21,898 bases of DNA, taken from contig JAATGD010000271.1 in the NCBI GenBank assembly GCA_015654965.1, positions 1-21,898 on the forward strand, in the 5' to 3' direction. A program made the translations under genes and the position numbers. The notes under the pieces were generated by a model. The model saw only the letters and a list, made by a program, of their open reading frames with translations, was not told where the DNA came from and searched no databases. Of the stretch, positions 1 to 7,017 are shown one piece after another; the first letter of the stretch is position 1, and every line of letters starts with the position of its first letter. The DNA comes from Hyphomicrobiales bacterium (lineage in GTDB: Bacteria; Pseudomonadota; Alphaproteobacteria; Rhizobiales; Rhizobiaceae).

Positions 1-106
1 CTTCAATCTCGCAGAACGCCACGGTTTCAAATCCGCCTGTGCGTTCTAATCCGAGAGAGAAACCTCCAATTCCGCTGAATAAATCGAGGACGCGGAGCTT
101 GCTCAT
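1..106 (-). CDS. DNA (cytosine-5) methyltransferase, N-terminal fragment
   Basis: The reverse strand from the ATG at 106 reads MSKLRVLDLFSGIGGFSLGL and runs off the window edge. The DLFSGIGGFSLGLE stretch is conserved motif I (SAM-binding loop) of cytosine-C5 DNA methyltransferases, which transfer a methyl group from SAM to cytosine in a specific DNA site. Only about 35 residues are visible, so the catalytic PCQ and ENV motifs and the target-recognition domain cannot be checked. The start codon overlaps the stop of the upstream gene (ATGA), so it is the last visible gene of the leftward early operon. In phages such enzymes usually shield phage DNA from host restriction. Family assignment is firm; specificity and intactness are unknown. 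Confidence 0.9.
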   Translation of the reverse strand, partial: MSKLRVLDLFSGIGGFSLGLERTGGFETVAFCEIE

Positions 107-1119
107 CCCGACGCCTCCGGCGAGGTTGGGAGGGGACGCCAGTGGGTGGCTGGGAATTGTAGATGGTTCGGAATCGGGTTCTTCTGGAAAGCAAAGATTG
201 AGCCTTTCCAGATCATCATGCGACCATCTGGGAAAGCCTTATCTGCCGGGCAGTAGGCAAGGAACAATGTTTCATCCTTCGGCGCTGTCTCAATCGGCAA
301 CCACCCATCCGCTACAGGCTGAGACGAGAGGGCGGTACGAAGCGTGTATTCAGCATCGGTATGTTTGGTTTCGACTTCTTCCCCGCACTTAGGGCATTCG
401 ATGAAACCTGTTTCCAGGTACATGCAGGCGTTACGCGCCGCTTCCTCCAACGCCTGCGCACGGCGTGGGTGTGGGGCCTCGGTATTACCGACCCCCGATA
501 TTGCGGACAGGATGCGAAAATAAGCCGAACATTCTTCTGGATTGTAATCAGGCCAATGATTTATAGCGTCTGTTATCGTGCCTCCCTTCGCCACGAAGCC
601 ATAAATAAAGGCATGGCGAAGAATGTTCGACAGGTCTAGTTCACGTCTCGCTTTGTTATCGGATTTAGGAGCTTCAATCTCTGACATGATACGAGCCATG
701 AAATCGAGATATTGTGTCTTGCAATCTCCCGGAACCGCCTTGTTGCTATCTTCTGTAACTGCATACAGCGGGACAATTCGGTCAGTGGCCTCTCGTGCTT
801 TTGCCCGATACCAAGCAGCGTCAACGCCGCATGTCCCGTCGATATGGCAAAGCTTCTCGAACATGACTTCATAGCCAAACGCCATGCGCTCAATCATCTG
901 TAGCGCTTCTGGCTTCACCCTTTGCAGGAATGGTGCGGCAGCGGTGAGGGCGGCAGATGCAAGCATCACCGTGGAAATTGATGATGTATGGCCGACAGCA
1001 TCAGCTATGGCATTGTCTGCCGCCTGTATGGCTGCTTCTGGGATAATGGGCGCGGTCATGGGCGAATCCTCGCAATCCCGGACTGCATGAGCCGGGGGAG
1101 TGGAAGTAGGAGTTTTCAT
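103..1119 (-). CDS. Phage protein with C-terminal DUF551-like domain
   Basis: A 338-residue protein of unknown function. The ATG at 1119 has a good ribosome site (GGAGGGC, 7-8 bases upstream); an internal Met21 is a weaker alternative. The last ~65 residues (272-333) carry the W-x-PIETAPKD ... THWRPLP signature of the DUF551 family, common as a terminal module of phage early proteins. Just before it is a CPKCGEE knuckle (Cys242, Cys245) followed by His253, which might bind zinc. Residues 20-120 are Ala-rich and helical-looking. It looks like a mosaic of small phage modules joined end to end. It sits between a tiny membrane protein and the cytosine methyltransferase, overlapping both by a few bases, so the three are probably translated in coupling. 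No biochemical role can be assigned. Confidence 0.8.
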   Translation of the reverse strand: MKTPTSTPPAHAVRDCEDSPMTAPIIPEAAIQAADNAIADAVGHTSSISTVMLASAALTAAAPFLQRVKPEALQMIERMAFGYEVMFEKLCHIDGTCGVDAAWYRAKAREATDRIVPLYAVTEDSNKAVPGDCKTQYLDFMARIMSEIEAPKSDNKARRELDLSNILRHAFIYGFVAKGGTITDAINHWPDYNPEECSAYFRILSAISGVGNTEAPHPRRAQALEEAARNACMYLETGFIECPKCGEEVETKHTDAEYTLRTALSSQPVADGWLPIETAPKDETLFLAYCPADKAFPDGRMMIWKGSIFAFQKNPIPNHLQFPATHWRPLPTSPEASG

Positions 1120-1262
1120 TGAAATGCCCTCCAGTAGCGGAAAGCGACGATTGCCATGGCGATGACCACGACTGCCGAATTGATGGAAAAGATGTAGATC
1201 GCGATACGAACGGAAAGGCGATCTGGATCAGGCAAAAGCTTATTGTCGTCGGAATCGCTCAT
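1116..1262 (-). CDS. Small single-pass membrane protein (48 aa)
   Basis: A 48-codon gene starts at the ATG at 1262, inside the stop region of the ATPase gene (ATGA overlap), and ends at 1116, inside the start of the next gene (ATGA overlap again). The product begins MSDSDDNKLLPDPDRLSVRI and continues into one strongly hydrophobic segment (about residues 19-41: AIYIFSINSAVVVIAMAIVA) followed by a basic, aromatic end (FRYWRAFQ). The acidic head and basic tail would place the N-terminus outside and the C-terminus in the cytoplasm by the positive-inside rule, but this is inference. The exact fit between two overlapping neighbours is the best evidence that it is real. Function unknown. Confidence 0.7.
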   Translation of the reverse strand: MSDSDDNKLLPDPDRLSVRIAIYIFSINSAVVVIAMAIVAFRYWRAFQ

Positions 1263-2401
1263 AGCGGCACCTTTTCAATGGCTTCGTAAATGTCGGGGAG
1301 GTCTATGCCTTTGAGCCGGTCCTGATGTGCGCCGAAGATGTACTTCGCGGCGTTCTGAACCTCGTTGATCCGGCCTTCAAACTTGGGCTTGTAATCGCTG
1401 TGTTCCCGGATCAGATCATCACGGTTCTGGGCTTTATCCAAAAGCTGATGATAGGCGACAAGCAGAACCTGATTTGAGACGGACGCCGGAGAATTGGCGG
1501 GGGATTGCGCTTCCCCGGCGTCCGATGCCTTCGCAGATGGGGATTTCTGCGGGGCGGCATTCGATGATGGTGTTTCTCCCCTCGCCCATGCGCGAAGCTG
1601 GCGGCCAGTCTCGATTGAAACCTGTTTGCCGGGCTGGAAGAATTTCGAATATGGCGGATTGAGCTTTCCGTAGAACTTGCCATCCTGCATCAACGGAATG
1701 CCCTTCTGGTCTGGCGTGACCATGAAAGAGATCGTCAAATCATAGAGCATGTTCTTTTCGCAAACCGGCTGCCAGCCGACATTCTGGACCGTCATCTTTT
1801 TGTGGCCCTTGTCGTCAACCACCTCAACCGGCTTGGTCAATTCATTGGCGCGAAAACAGAAGATGACGTGCGCGCGAACCTGACGAAGGTTTTTCATCAG
1901 ATATTGCTTGTGTTCGGCCTTCGGCACGGCCCATGCAGGGAAATTGTATTTATGCAGTTCCCAATCTTGCAGGGCGTCATAGGGCTTCTTTGCCAGACGT
2001 GCCATTTCAGCAATGTGCATGTCATGCAATCCGCCGACGCCTTCCCATTCATCTGACGCGGAGTCGACAACAACGACCTTCGCGCCAACCTTGTCGATGG
2101 CCTCATTGATCGCCGCCCAGATCGAACGCGGATTGTATGGCGGGCGCATATCCAGATATTTCACGCGGAACAAAAATTCCTTGCGCAGTTCTTCGCTGGA
2201 TCGCTTGTCGCTTGGTGTGGGAAAATAATGCCGGGCGCGTCCGCCTTCCGTATCGATAAAGGCGACTTCCCCATCTTCTCCGGCAAGACCACAGGCAAGC
2301 AATAGAGCCGTGACGGTCTTGCCCGATCCAGAAGCACCGGCAACACCGATGATGAGGGATGTGTCGTCGCGGACGCCTTCGGTAAAGTGATTATCGGTCA
2401 T
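1259..2401 (-). CDS. RecA/Sak4-like P-loop ATPase, probable phage recombination protein
   Basis: A 380-residue NTPase. The chosen ATG at 2401 has GAGGA five bases upstream; an in-frame extension to 2455 lacks one. The Walker A loop is GASGSGKT (residues 22-29), followed by an acidic FIDTEGG strand (49-55), and a Walker B-like KVVVVDS ends in Asp113. This is the AAA_24/Sak4 arrangement, a RecA-core ATPase that works in phage single-strand annealing or strand exchange. The core ends near residue 290. A Pro/Ala/Ser-rich linker (about 295-330) leads to a helical C-terminal domain that may bind a partner. It lies seven bases downstream of the exonuclease gene, so nuclease and ATPase are probably made together as a recombination pair. 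A general phage AAA ATPase role cannot be excluded. Confidence 0.8.
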   Translation of the reverse strand: MTDNHFTEGVRDDTSLIIGVAGASGSGKTVTALLLACGLAGEDGEVAFIDTEGGRARHYFPTPSDKRSSEELRKEFLFRVKYLDMRPPYNPRSIWAAINEAIDKVGAKVVVVDSASDEWEGVGGLHDMHIAEMARLAKKPYDALQDWELHKYNFPAWAVPKAEHKQYLMKNLRQVRAHVIFCFRANELTKPVEVVDDKGHKKMTVQNVGWQPVCEKNMLYDLTISFMVTPDQKGIPLMQDGKFYGKLNPPYSKFFQPGKQVSIETGRQLRAWARGETPSSNAAPQKSPSAKASDAGEAQSPANSPASVSNQVLLVAYHQLLDKAQNRDDLIREHSDYKPKFEGRINEVQNAAKYIFGAHQDRLKGIDLPDIYEAIEKVPL

Positions 2402-2408
2402 GGGTTCC

Positions 2409-3449
2409 TCAGCACGGCAACATGATCGGCTTGGGCCGATATGGCACTTCTTCAAATGGGTTCAGGGGATCGAACGGCAGATTTTGCAGGCGTTCGTCTT
2501 CAATCTCGCGCGCAAGCCAGCGGGTTTCTGTCCATGCTGGCATTTCGGCGGTTTTGGTCTGGCTCGGATAACCCGGCCATTCGTTCGTCGTGATGTGATG
2601 ATCCCACAGCCGGATTGCGGCGCTGGCTTTCTTCTCACCGATCTGACGGCCCGGAACATCAAGACGCGCCACGGTTATTTCGTGGGGTGGCTTTTGCTCC
2701 TGAACGACGAACAGGAAGTCGAGCGCCATTTCATGCCGGTCAATCTCAGGAAAGATATGACGCAAACCGCGACGATAGAATCCTTCCTGCAACTCGTAAT
2801 CGTTGTTGTAGATCGCCTTTTGAACAGCATCCGGTGCGGCTGACATTTCCGTGGTCTTATAATCGATCACGGTCATACGCTTCGGCTCGATCACAAGCCG
2901 GTCAATACGCGCCCGGCACCAATGACCGCCGACGACATCCTGCCAACACGCTGTAATTTCGTTATAATAGTCCCCGATCGCTTCACCAGTGACAAGCGCA
3001 CGAATTACCGGCTCATTGTGGATTGACAGTTCGCGCTTGGCGACTGCCATCATGTCAATGAGTACGTCATGATCTTTTTCAAGAAGAGGAATAGCACCTT
3101 CATTGTGCGCGTCTTCTCTCTCAATCTTGGATTTCAACGATTGATAGGAGGGGAACTCAAGCACGCGTATTTCTGTCGGCTGGCTCAGCAACAAGGCATG
3201 TGCAGCCGATCCGATTTCCGCACGCTTCTCCGGCTTTTCTTCCGGCTTTTCTTCCGGGTTCAAGCGTGGGTGCGCCGTCCATGCATGACGCGCGGATTCA
3301 TCAAGCAACTTCTGACCGATCGAACGCGAAAGGCTCGGCGTCGGGCAAAGCCGGTCGGCGTGATAATCAGCCTCGGACGCGATATACAGGCCGGGTTCGC
3401 TGATCTGGGTTCCCTTGAAGGTGCGCACTTTCTTGGCGATGGCGGTCAT
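2409..3449 (-). CDS. PD-(D/E)XK exonuclease, RecE-like (DUF3799 type)
   Basis: A 346-residue nuclease of the PD-(D/E)XK fold, as in RecE-like 5'-3' dsDNA exonucleases used in phage recombination. Visible signatures are IGSAAHALLL with His84, Glu164 in YYNEIT, the RARID strand with Asp183, the core VIDYKTT (Asp196, Lys198) and a downstream YELQEGFY segment with Gln221. The ATG at 3449 has a perfect AGGAGG five bases upstream; the open frame extends to 3566 but inside the preceding gene. Residues 64-76 hold a Pro-Glu-Glu-Lys tandem repeat from a 12-bp DNA repeat, probably a flexible loop. It overlaps the preceding gene by one base and is followed by the RecA-like ATPase, supporting a recombination module. 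Polarity cannot be read from sequence. Confidence 0.85.
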   Translation of the reverse strand: MTAIAKKVRTFKGTQISEPGLYIASEADYHADRLCPTPSLSRSIGQKLLDESARHAWTAHPRLNPEEKPEEKPEKRAEIGSAAHALLLSQPTEIRVLEFPSYQSLKSKIEREDAHNEGAIPLLEKDHDVLIDMMAVAKRELSIHNEPVIRALVTGEAIGDYYNEITACWQDVVGGHWCRARIDRLVIEPKRMTVIDYKTTEMSAAPDAVQKAIYNNDYELQEGFYRRGLRHIFPEIDRHEMALDFLFVVQEQKPPHEITVARLDVPGRQIGEKKASAAIRLWDHHITTNEWPGYPSQTKTAEMPAWTETRWLAREIEDERLQNLPFDPLNPFEEVPYRPKPIMLPC

Positions 3450-4315
3450 CAGCGCCTCCTGATCGGAATTGTGACAACTTTGCCTTTCGGGATGCGTCCG
3501 CCACAGCAAGGGCATTCTCTGGGCTGGGTAATGAGCCGCATCGCTTCGATTTTCTTGGCAATCCACTCGGAAACGTTCTTATTCAGATCGTCGAGGTTTT
3601 CGCCTTGGATTTTCGGAAGCTGAGCACCATACCGGCCATCCACAGATACATTGATCACGTCGAATTTGTATTCGACTTCAAAGCCATGAAGCTTGAAACC
3701 AGCCTTGACCGTGAACGACCCGATATTGTCGTAATTCGTAATGTGGAAAGTTCCGGCAGGATGACCACCCGACGCAATCTCATCCTTCACGGCGGCAACA
3801 AGGCGAGCGTAAAGAGCTTTCGGATCGAGATAACACGGCAGAACATGCCAAGTGTTTTTCATCCTTTGGAGATAATCAGGAACCGTCACCATGACGCCAG
3901 CAGGAAATGTTTTCGGCTGGCAGTCGATATCAACGATCTTGATATCAAATGGCACATTCGGAACCGCATCTTCACGATAAACCGGCTTGTAAATGCCTCG
4001 CCTGACTTCATCGAGCTCATTGAACTCATCAATAGACAGGGGAACTTTGGTGGCCAGATCGGTGTATCCATTCTTCACCTCGTAGTGGATCAGGGTCCGG
4101 ATCGGGCTTTTCGCGATTTCAATCGACTTCACGTCGCCCTTAACGACAATGTACTCGCTGTCGCCGATTGCTCGCTCGTACTGATCGGACGGAATGCCGT
4201 TGATCAGGCAACTCCGGCCATAATATTGAACCGTACCAGCCCTACCGTAAGAGGGGCCGGCATAAATGAAGCTTTCCTTCTTGAATTTCAGAACATTGAA
4301 GCAAACTCGTTCCAT
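3449..4315 (-). CDS. Hypothetical early protein with C-terminal zinc knuckle
   Basis: A 288-residue protein not recognised with confidence. The start is the ATG at 4315, with GAGG seven bases upstream; the frame could extend to 4354. It is rich in beta-type sequence (KGDVKSIEIAKSPIRTLIHY; FHITNYDNIGSFTVKAGFKL). Near its C-terminus it carries ECPCCGGRIPKG, a CxxC pair that may be half of a zinc site, then a basic VVTIPIRRR tail. It overlaps the exonuclease gene by one base (TGATG), so it belongs to the same operon and may be a DNA-binding or annealing accessory of the exonuclease/ATPase pair. That role is inferred from position only; no known single-strand annealing or SSB motif is visible. 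Confidence 0.7.
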   Translation of the reverse strand: MERVCFNVLKFKKESFIYAGPSYGRAGTVQYYGRSCLINGIPSDQYERAIGDSEYIVVKGDVKSIEIAKSPIRTLIHYEVKNGYTDLATKVPLSIDEFNELDEVRRGIYKPVYREDAVPNVPFDIKIVDIDCQPKTFPAGVMVTVPDYLQRMKNTWHVLPCYLDPKALYARLVAAVKDEIASGGHPAGTFHITNYDNIGSFTVKAGFKLHGFEVEYKFDVINVSVDGRYGAQLPKIQGENLDDLNKNVSEWIAKKIEAMRLITQPRECPCCGGRIPKGKVVTIPIRRR

Positions 4316-4323
4316 GGTAGGCC

Positions 4324-4422
4324 TCACACTTTCTCGGCCAGATACGCGGCCCATATGAAAAACACTGCGATGAAGGTTGAAACGGCTGCAAAGCCTGCGA
4401 GGTCAAAGAGAAGGTCACGCAT
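4324..4422 (-). CDS. Small single-pass membrane peptide (32 aa)
   Basis: A 32-codon gene starts at the ATG at 4422, overlapping the end of the upstream gene by 8 bases, with AGGTGA about six bases ahead of it. The product MRDLLFDLAGFAAVSTFIAV followed by FFIWAAYLAEKV is almost entirely one hydrophobic helix. It ends nine bases before the next start. Tiny membrane peptides of this kind are frequent in phage early operons and can modulate host envelope proteins, but nothing here indicates a target. The call rests on the overlap arrangement, the ribosome site and the coherent helix; it is short enough that chance remains possible. Confidence 0.5.
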   Translation of the reverse strand: MRDLLFDLAGFAAVSTFIAVFFIWAAYLAEKV

Positions 4423-4795
4423 GGGCGTCACCTATGGCCTTGGCGATGGCGGCACGAGCTCTGTCCCATGCGCGGTCAACACGATCATGGTAAAGCTCGC
4501 CGCCAAATGGGCCGCTGTCCTCATTGAGAGCAACCAATACTTCCAGCGCTTCCAGCGCCTCCACGAGAGCGTCATGGGAGTTTACACAGCGGACGATGTG
4601 AGCGGCGTTGGCTTGTGCCTCTTCCACTTTTCTAGGCCCTTTGGCCCATGACGCAGACGGCGTAAGGCGGCATTCTGCTATCGGGTACCCCATGCCATAG
4701 TTGGTCTGGTCATCTGGGTTGCAGTCGCCCCAAATCAAAGTGGTGCCTTGCTCGACGCGCCACTCACCCGGCGTATGCTTTGCTTCTACGGTCAT
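4415..4795 (-). CDS. Conserved-type phage early protein (HTPGEWRV... family)
   Basis: A 126-residue protein. The ATG at 4795 has GGAGGC 7-8 bases upstream; it overlaps the preceding stop by one base (TGATG). The N-terminal KHTPGEWRVE and the C-terminal block NAAHIVRCVNSHDALVEALE are hallmarks of a family very common in phages and prophages of Gram-negative bacteria, where a short beta-rich N-domain is followed by a helical Asn-Ala ... Cys-Val-Asn segment. No enzymatic role is established for it to my knowledge. It sits in the middle of the leftward operon among other small proteins. Confidence 0.8.
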   Translation of the reverse strand: MTVEAKHTPGEWRVEQGTTLIWGDCNPDDQTNYGMGYPIAECRLTPSASWAKGPRKVEEAQANAAHIVRCVNSHDALVEALEALEVLVALNEDSGPFGGELYHDRVDRAWDRARAAIAKAIGDAHA

Positions 4796-5013
4796 CACGC
4801 TGCCTCCAGAACTGTCAGGCACTTTTCAGTGAGCGCCAGAGCTAAGGCTTCATCGAACGTCTGGGCCATTCCTGTTGCGCAGTGACGAATTTCGTATTCG
4901 TCGGTCCAATGGACGTAGACCGAGATACTGCCGGAGCCTTTTGCGTCGAACATGCTAGCGGTGATTGCTATCAGACCGTGCAAGTCGCAAATGTTCTTGA
5001 GTGTCGTTTCCAT
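4795..5013 (-). CDS. Hypothetical small early protein (72 aa)
   Basis: A 72-residue protein (METTLKNICDLHGLIAITAS...) of unknown function, with short alternating strands (GSGSISVYVHWT) followed by a helical C-terminus (FDEALALALTEKCLTVLEAA). The start is the ATG at 5013, overlapping the preceding stop as TGATG; a GTG one codon upstream shares the same GGAGGG ribosome site, so the exact start may differ by one residue. Both ends overlap neighbours by one base, which is the main support for its being translated. Confidence 0.7.
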   Translation of the reverse strand: METTLKNICDLHGLIAITASMFDAKGSGSISVYVHWTDEYEIRHCATGMAQTFDEALALALTEKCLTVLEAA

Positions 5014-5363
5014 CACGCATTCCCTCCGTTACGGCTATCGACATGAATTTCGCTGACCGTTTCGCCGGTGTTGTTTTCCAACATGGCGAAGACACGAGGA
5101 AGGAGCGACAAGCCCTGTTTTTCCTCGGTATTTGTCATGATGTTGACGACAATGTTTGCAATCAGGCCAGCCGTTGCGTGGACAAGATCATCCTCGTCCG
5201 TACCAAGGTTCATTTCTGTCAGTGACCAACGGATGAACTCGGCCTGTACCGGAACACTGCGCAATTGCGCGGCCATTTCAGGATCAGACGTATTGCTACA
5301 AACTCGGCTCATGTTCGCCTGAAATTCAGCAACAGCCTTTTCCACGTCATAGAAAACATTCAT
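5013..5363 (-). CDS. Hypothetical early protein (116 aa)
   Basis: A mostly helical, acidic 116-residue protein (MNVFYDVEKAVAEFQANMSR...). I chose the ATG at 5363 because it lies ten bases after the preceding gene's stop and has GAAGG seven bases upstream; longer starts at 5411 and 5450 would overlap that gene considerably. No domain is recognised. A central segment (DDLVHATAGLIANIVVNIMT) is amphipathic and could be a dimerisation helix. It is the second gene after the left promoter, so it should be expressed early. Confidence 0.65.
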   Translation of the reverse strand: MNVFYDVEKAVAEFQANMSRVCSNTSDPEMAAQLRSVPVQAEFIRWSLTEMNLGTDEDDLVHATAGLIANIVVNIMTNTEEKQGLSLLPRVFAMLENNTGETVSEIHVDSRNGGNA

Positions 5364-5373
5364 GTGCCAGCCT

Positions 5374-5733
5374 TCACAGAAAGATTGAAGGGCTGCGGGA
5401 CGCGCGGACATGTGAGCGGTAAGAACGCTCGTCGTCGGCAATCTCAGCACTGATCAGGTGAAAATTTCGGGAGTTGCGCACCCATTCCGGCGCGTCGTCG
5501 TTGAACGGGCCTTCATACGACCGGGCAACGTCATCGGTGATATCGACGCCGCGCATGGTCCGCACGTCAAAGCGGATAATCCCGTGCGTGTCGTAACCGT
5601 CTGCGGCCTTGATGATCTCCTTATCGGTCGCGCCAATTGCAACACAGGCGTCAACCATTTCGATCTGCCCGGCCCCGTCATGGGTTTCAAGCAGGATGCG
5701 CGTGTATCCGTCTTTGATGTGTGATTTGAGCAT
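5374..5733 (-). CDS. Hypothetical protein, first gene of the leftward operon
   Basis: A 119-residue protein (MLKSHIKDGYTRILLETHDG...) with no recognised family. The ATG at 5733 has a strong AAGGAGGG ribosome site and lies about 20 bases downstream of the predicted start of the left-promoter transcript, so it should be the most immediate-early product of this arm. The N-terminal ~80 residues alternate strands and helices; the last ~20 are Arg/Ser-rich. In lambda the corresponding first leftward gene is the antiterminator N. This protein is longer and lacks the Arg-rich N-terminus, and no nut-like element is seen in the very short leader, so that analogy is positional only. Confidence 0.7.
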   Translation of the reverse strand: MLKSHIKDGYTRILLETHDGAGQIEMVDACVAIGATDKEIIKAADGYDTHGIIRFDVRTMRGVDITDDVARSYEGPFNDDAPEWVRNSRNFHLISAEIADDERSYRSHVRASRSPSIFL

Positions 5734-5757
5734 GGGTAATGCCCTCCTTGTGAGAGA

Positions 5758-5801
5758 ACATTACTCGTTATCGTGTTATATTGTCAACTCGAAAACGAGT
5801 T
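5758..5801 (-). promoter_or_regulatory. Left early promoter pL with two repressor-type operators
   Basis: On the reverse strand a perfect TTGACA (5787-5782) is followed after 18 bases by TAATGT (5763-5758), giving a leader of about 20 bases to the ATG at 5733. Two operator-like sites cover the promoter: the perfect palindrome AACTCGAAAACGAGTT (5786-5801) abuts the -35 box, and TACTCGTTATCGTGTT (5762-5777, two mismatches from symmetry) overlaps the spacer and -10 box. The same 6-4-6 pattern recurs beside the repressor gene, so repression by the CI-like protein is the natural reading. The -10 box is weak. Confidence 0.6.
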
Positions 5802-6324
5802 AAGTGTGTAGCCACCTGACAAAAATCGTGTAAGCCCTTGGAATAGAACAAACCAGCCAAGGCATGAAATAGATTATCAACAAGGATATTGGAATTGAGA
5901 GGATTAGTACATTAATCAGGTCGGCATTGACTTTTAAAGCGCCGACTATGCCAGCGAAGTAGGATTCCAGGGTATTTTGAGGCAGGGCAAAAACGGCAGC
6001 CCGATAATTGCATGATATCTCAATCTCGTCGGCCTGCGGGATTATCATTTGTCCTATTTGCATGGGGGGACTCTGCTTCACACGCTCCACACACGCAGGG
6101 TAGCCAGCCTCCCAACGCACCTTCTCTTCGGCGCGCAGTTCTTGAACACTCTTATTTTTTGATGACGCAAAGAGTTCTTCTGCCTGCCTAATTCTGGCAT
6201 CAGACCAAGCTTTTGATGTTTTTTCTAGACTATGAGACGAGTCAGTGAATGCAGCCAATCCTAGAAAGATCGGCGGTATCAACAACGCTGTAAGTTTGCG
6301 CTTATTGATCTGTTTACCCTTCAC
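5800..6324 (-). CDS. Two-TM envelope protein in the rex position, overlapping the repressor gene
   Basis: A 174-residue protein read from the GTG at 6324, overlapping the last 11 bases of the repressor gene, so it is translated from the same lysogenic message. Residues 11-27 (LTALLIPPIFLGLAAFT) form a first hydrophobic segment after a basic head (KGKQINKRK). Residues 28-130 are hydrophilic and contain Cys78 and Cys105, which could pair in the periplasm; residues 135-159 form a second membrane helix, ending in a short basic tail. No family is recognised. Its place between the repressor and the left promoter is that of lambda rexAB, which are expressed in lysogens and exclude other phages; that makes superinfection exclusion a reasonable hypothesis. 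No ATG lies near the start, and the GTG is the only early candidate with a ribosome site (GGCGG). Confidence 0.65.
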   Translation of the reverse strand: MKGKQINKRKLTALLIPPIFLGLAAFTDSSHSLEKTSKAWSDARIRQAEELFASSKNKSVQELRAEEKVRWEAGYPACVERVKQSPPMQIGQMIIPQADEIEISCNYRAAVFALPQNTLESYFAGIVGALKVNADLINVLILSIPISLLIIYFMPWLVCSIPRAYTIFVRWLHT

Positions 6325-6940
6325 CCGCCATCACTACCTTATGGATCGAAACAACATCACACTCATCAAACTCAAGGACTTCTCGGGGGTTAAACTGCTC
6401 AAGCCGGAGCGTGTCGCCCTTGGAAACAAAGCGCTTTACATACGCAAGCGGGGCTGAGTGTTCATCTTGTGCGATCTGGGCGACAACGAAATCACCCTTC
6501 CGGATTGGCACGCGGGGATTGATGTAGAGAACCTCGCCAGCAAAGTAGCGTGGCTCCATGCTCTCGCCCACCACATAGACGCCGTAAGCTTCTCGTATGC
6601 CCCGAAGCATTGGAGGGGCAAGGATATCATCGATCTTATTGCCGTTCAGCACAAACTCACCGTGCTTACCGCCGACTGCATGACCATAAAGCGGCATACG
6701 CTGGCCTCCATCCAAACCCACTACGCTACCAACAACAGCATTCACTGCCTCGACCTTTGTCGGAAGAGGTAATCCCAACGCTACAGCAACCTCGATCATA
6801 GAGCGAGAGCGCTTAACGGCATCCCGCTCAATACGGTCAATAGATTGTTGCGTTGTGTTGGCGAGCGTGGCCAGATCGGCCTGAGATAGCCCCCGGCTCT
6901 CGCGTTCTTCCCGCACAGTCTGTCCGAATGTCTTGTCCAT
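6314..6940 (-). CDS. CI/LexA-type phage repressor (XRE HTH + S24 peptidase)
   Basis: A 208-residue lysogeny repressor. Residues 5-60 are an XRE helix-turn-helix (REERESRGLSQADLATLANT, with recognition helix near QQSIDRIERD). Residues 82-205 are a LexA-like S24 domain with the catalytic Ser127 in VVGESMEPRYFAGEVLYINP and Lys169 in LAYVKRFV. The likely self-cleavage segment is around Ala88-Val89-Gly90-Gly91, where the family often has Ala-Gly. RecA-stimulated cleavage on DNA damage would switch the prophage to lytic growth; that is known for the family, not shown here. The ATG at 6940 has almost no Shine-Dalgarno. It diverges from the Cro-like gene across an operator array, and its 3' end overlaps the putative exclusion gene. 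Confidence 0.93.
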   Translation of the reverse strand: MDKTFGQTVREERESRGLSQADLATLANTTQQSIDRIERDAVKRSRSMIEVAVALGLPLPTKVEAVNAVVGSVVGLDGGQRMPLYGHAVGGKHGEFVLNGNKIDDILAPPMLRGIREAYGVYVVGESMEPRYFAGEVLYINPRVPIRKGDFVVAQIAQDEHSAPLAYVKRFVSKGDTLRLEQFNPREVLEFDECDVVSIHKVVMAGEG

Positions 6941-6951
6941 GACTTATTTTC

Positions 6952-7016
6952 TACTCGTTTGCGGGTAATTAATCCAACTCGATTGCATGTTACTCGAAAT
7001 TGAGTTAAAACGAGTA
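6952..7016. promoter_or_regulatory. Right operator region between repressor and Cro-like genes
   Basis: Three sites fit WACTCG-N4-CGAGTW: TACTCGTTTGCGGGTA (6952-6967), AACTCGATTGCATGTT (6976-6991) and TACTCGAAATTGAGTT (6991-7006). A further half-site, CGAGTA (7011-7016), touches the Cro-like start codon. A plausible rightward promoter is TTGCAT (6983-6988), 17 bases, TAAAAC (7006-7011). A weaker leftward one is TTGGAT (reverse strand, 6977-6972) followed after 18 bases by TAGAAA. Three tandem sites with unequal fit resemble the OR1-OR3 logic of lambda. Site matches are seen directly; promoter boxes are inferred. Confidence 0.65.
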
Positions 7017-7017
7017 C

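Noticed and set aside
3605..4651. 348-codon open frame on the plus strand opposite the leftward operon
   Set aside because: It runs antisense across parts of three well-supported overlapping genes with good ribosome sites, has no family signature, and its composition fits a mirror of the real codons.
5734..5760. lambda N/nut-type antitermination site in the left leader
   Set aside because: The leader is only about 20 bases and is filled by the ribosome site; no boxA or boxB-like hairpin is present.
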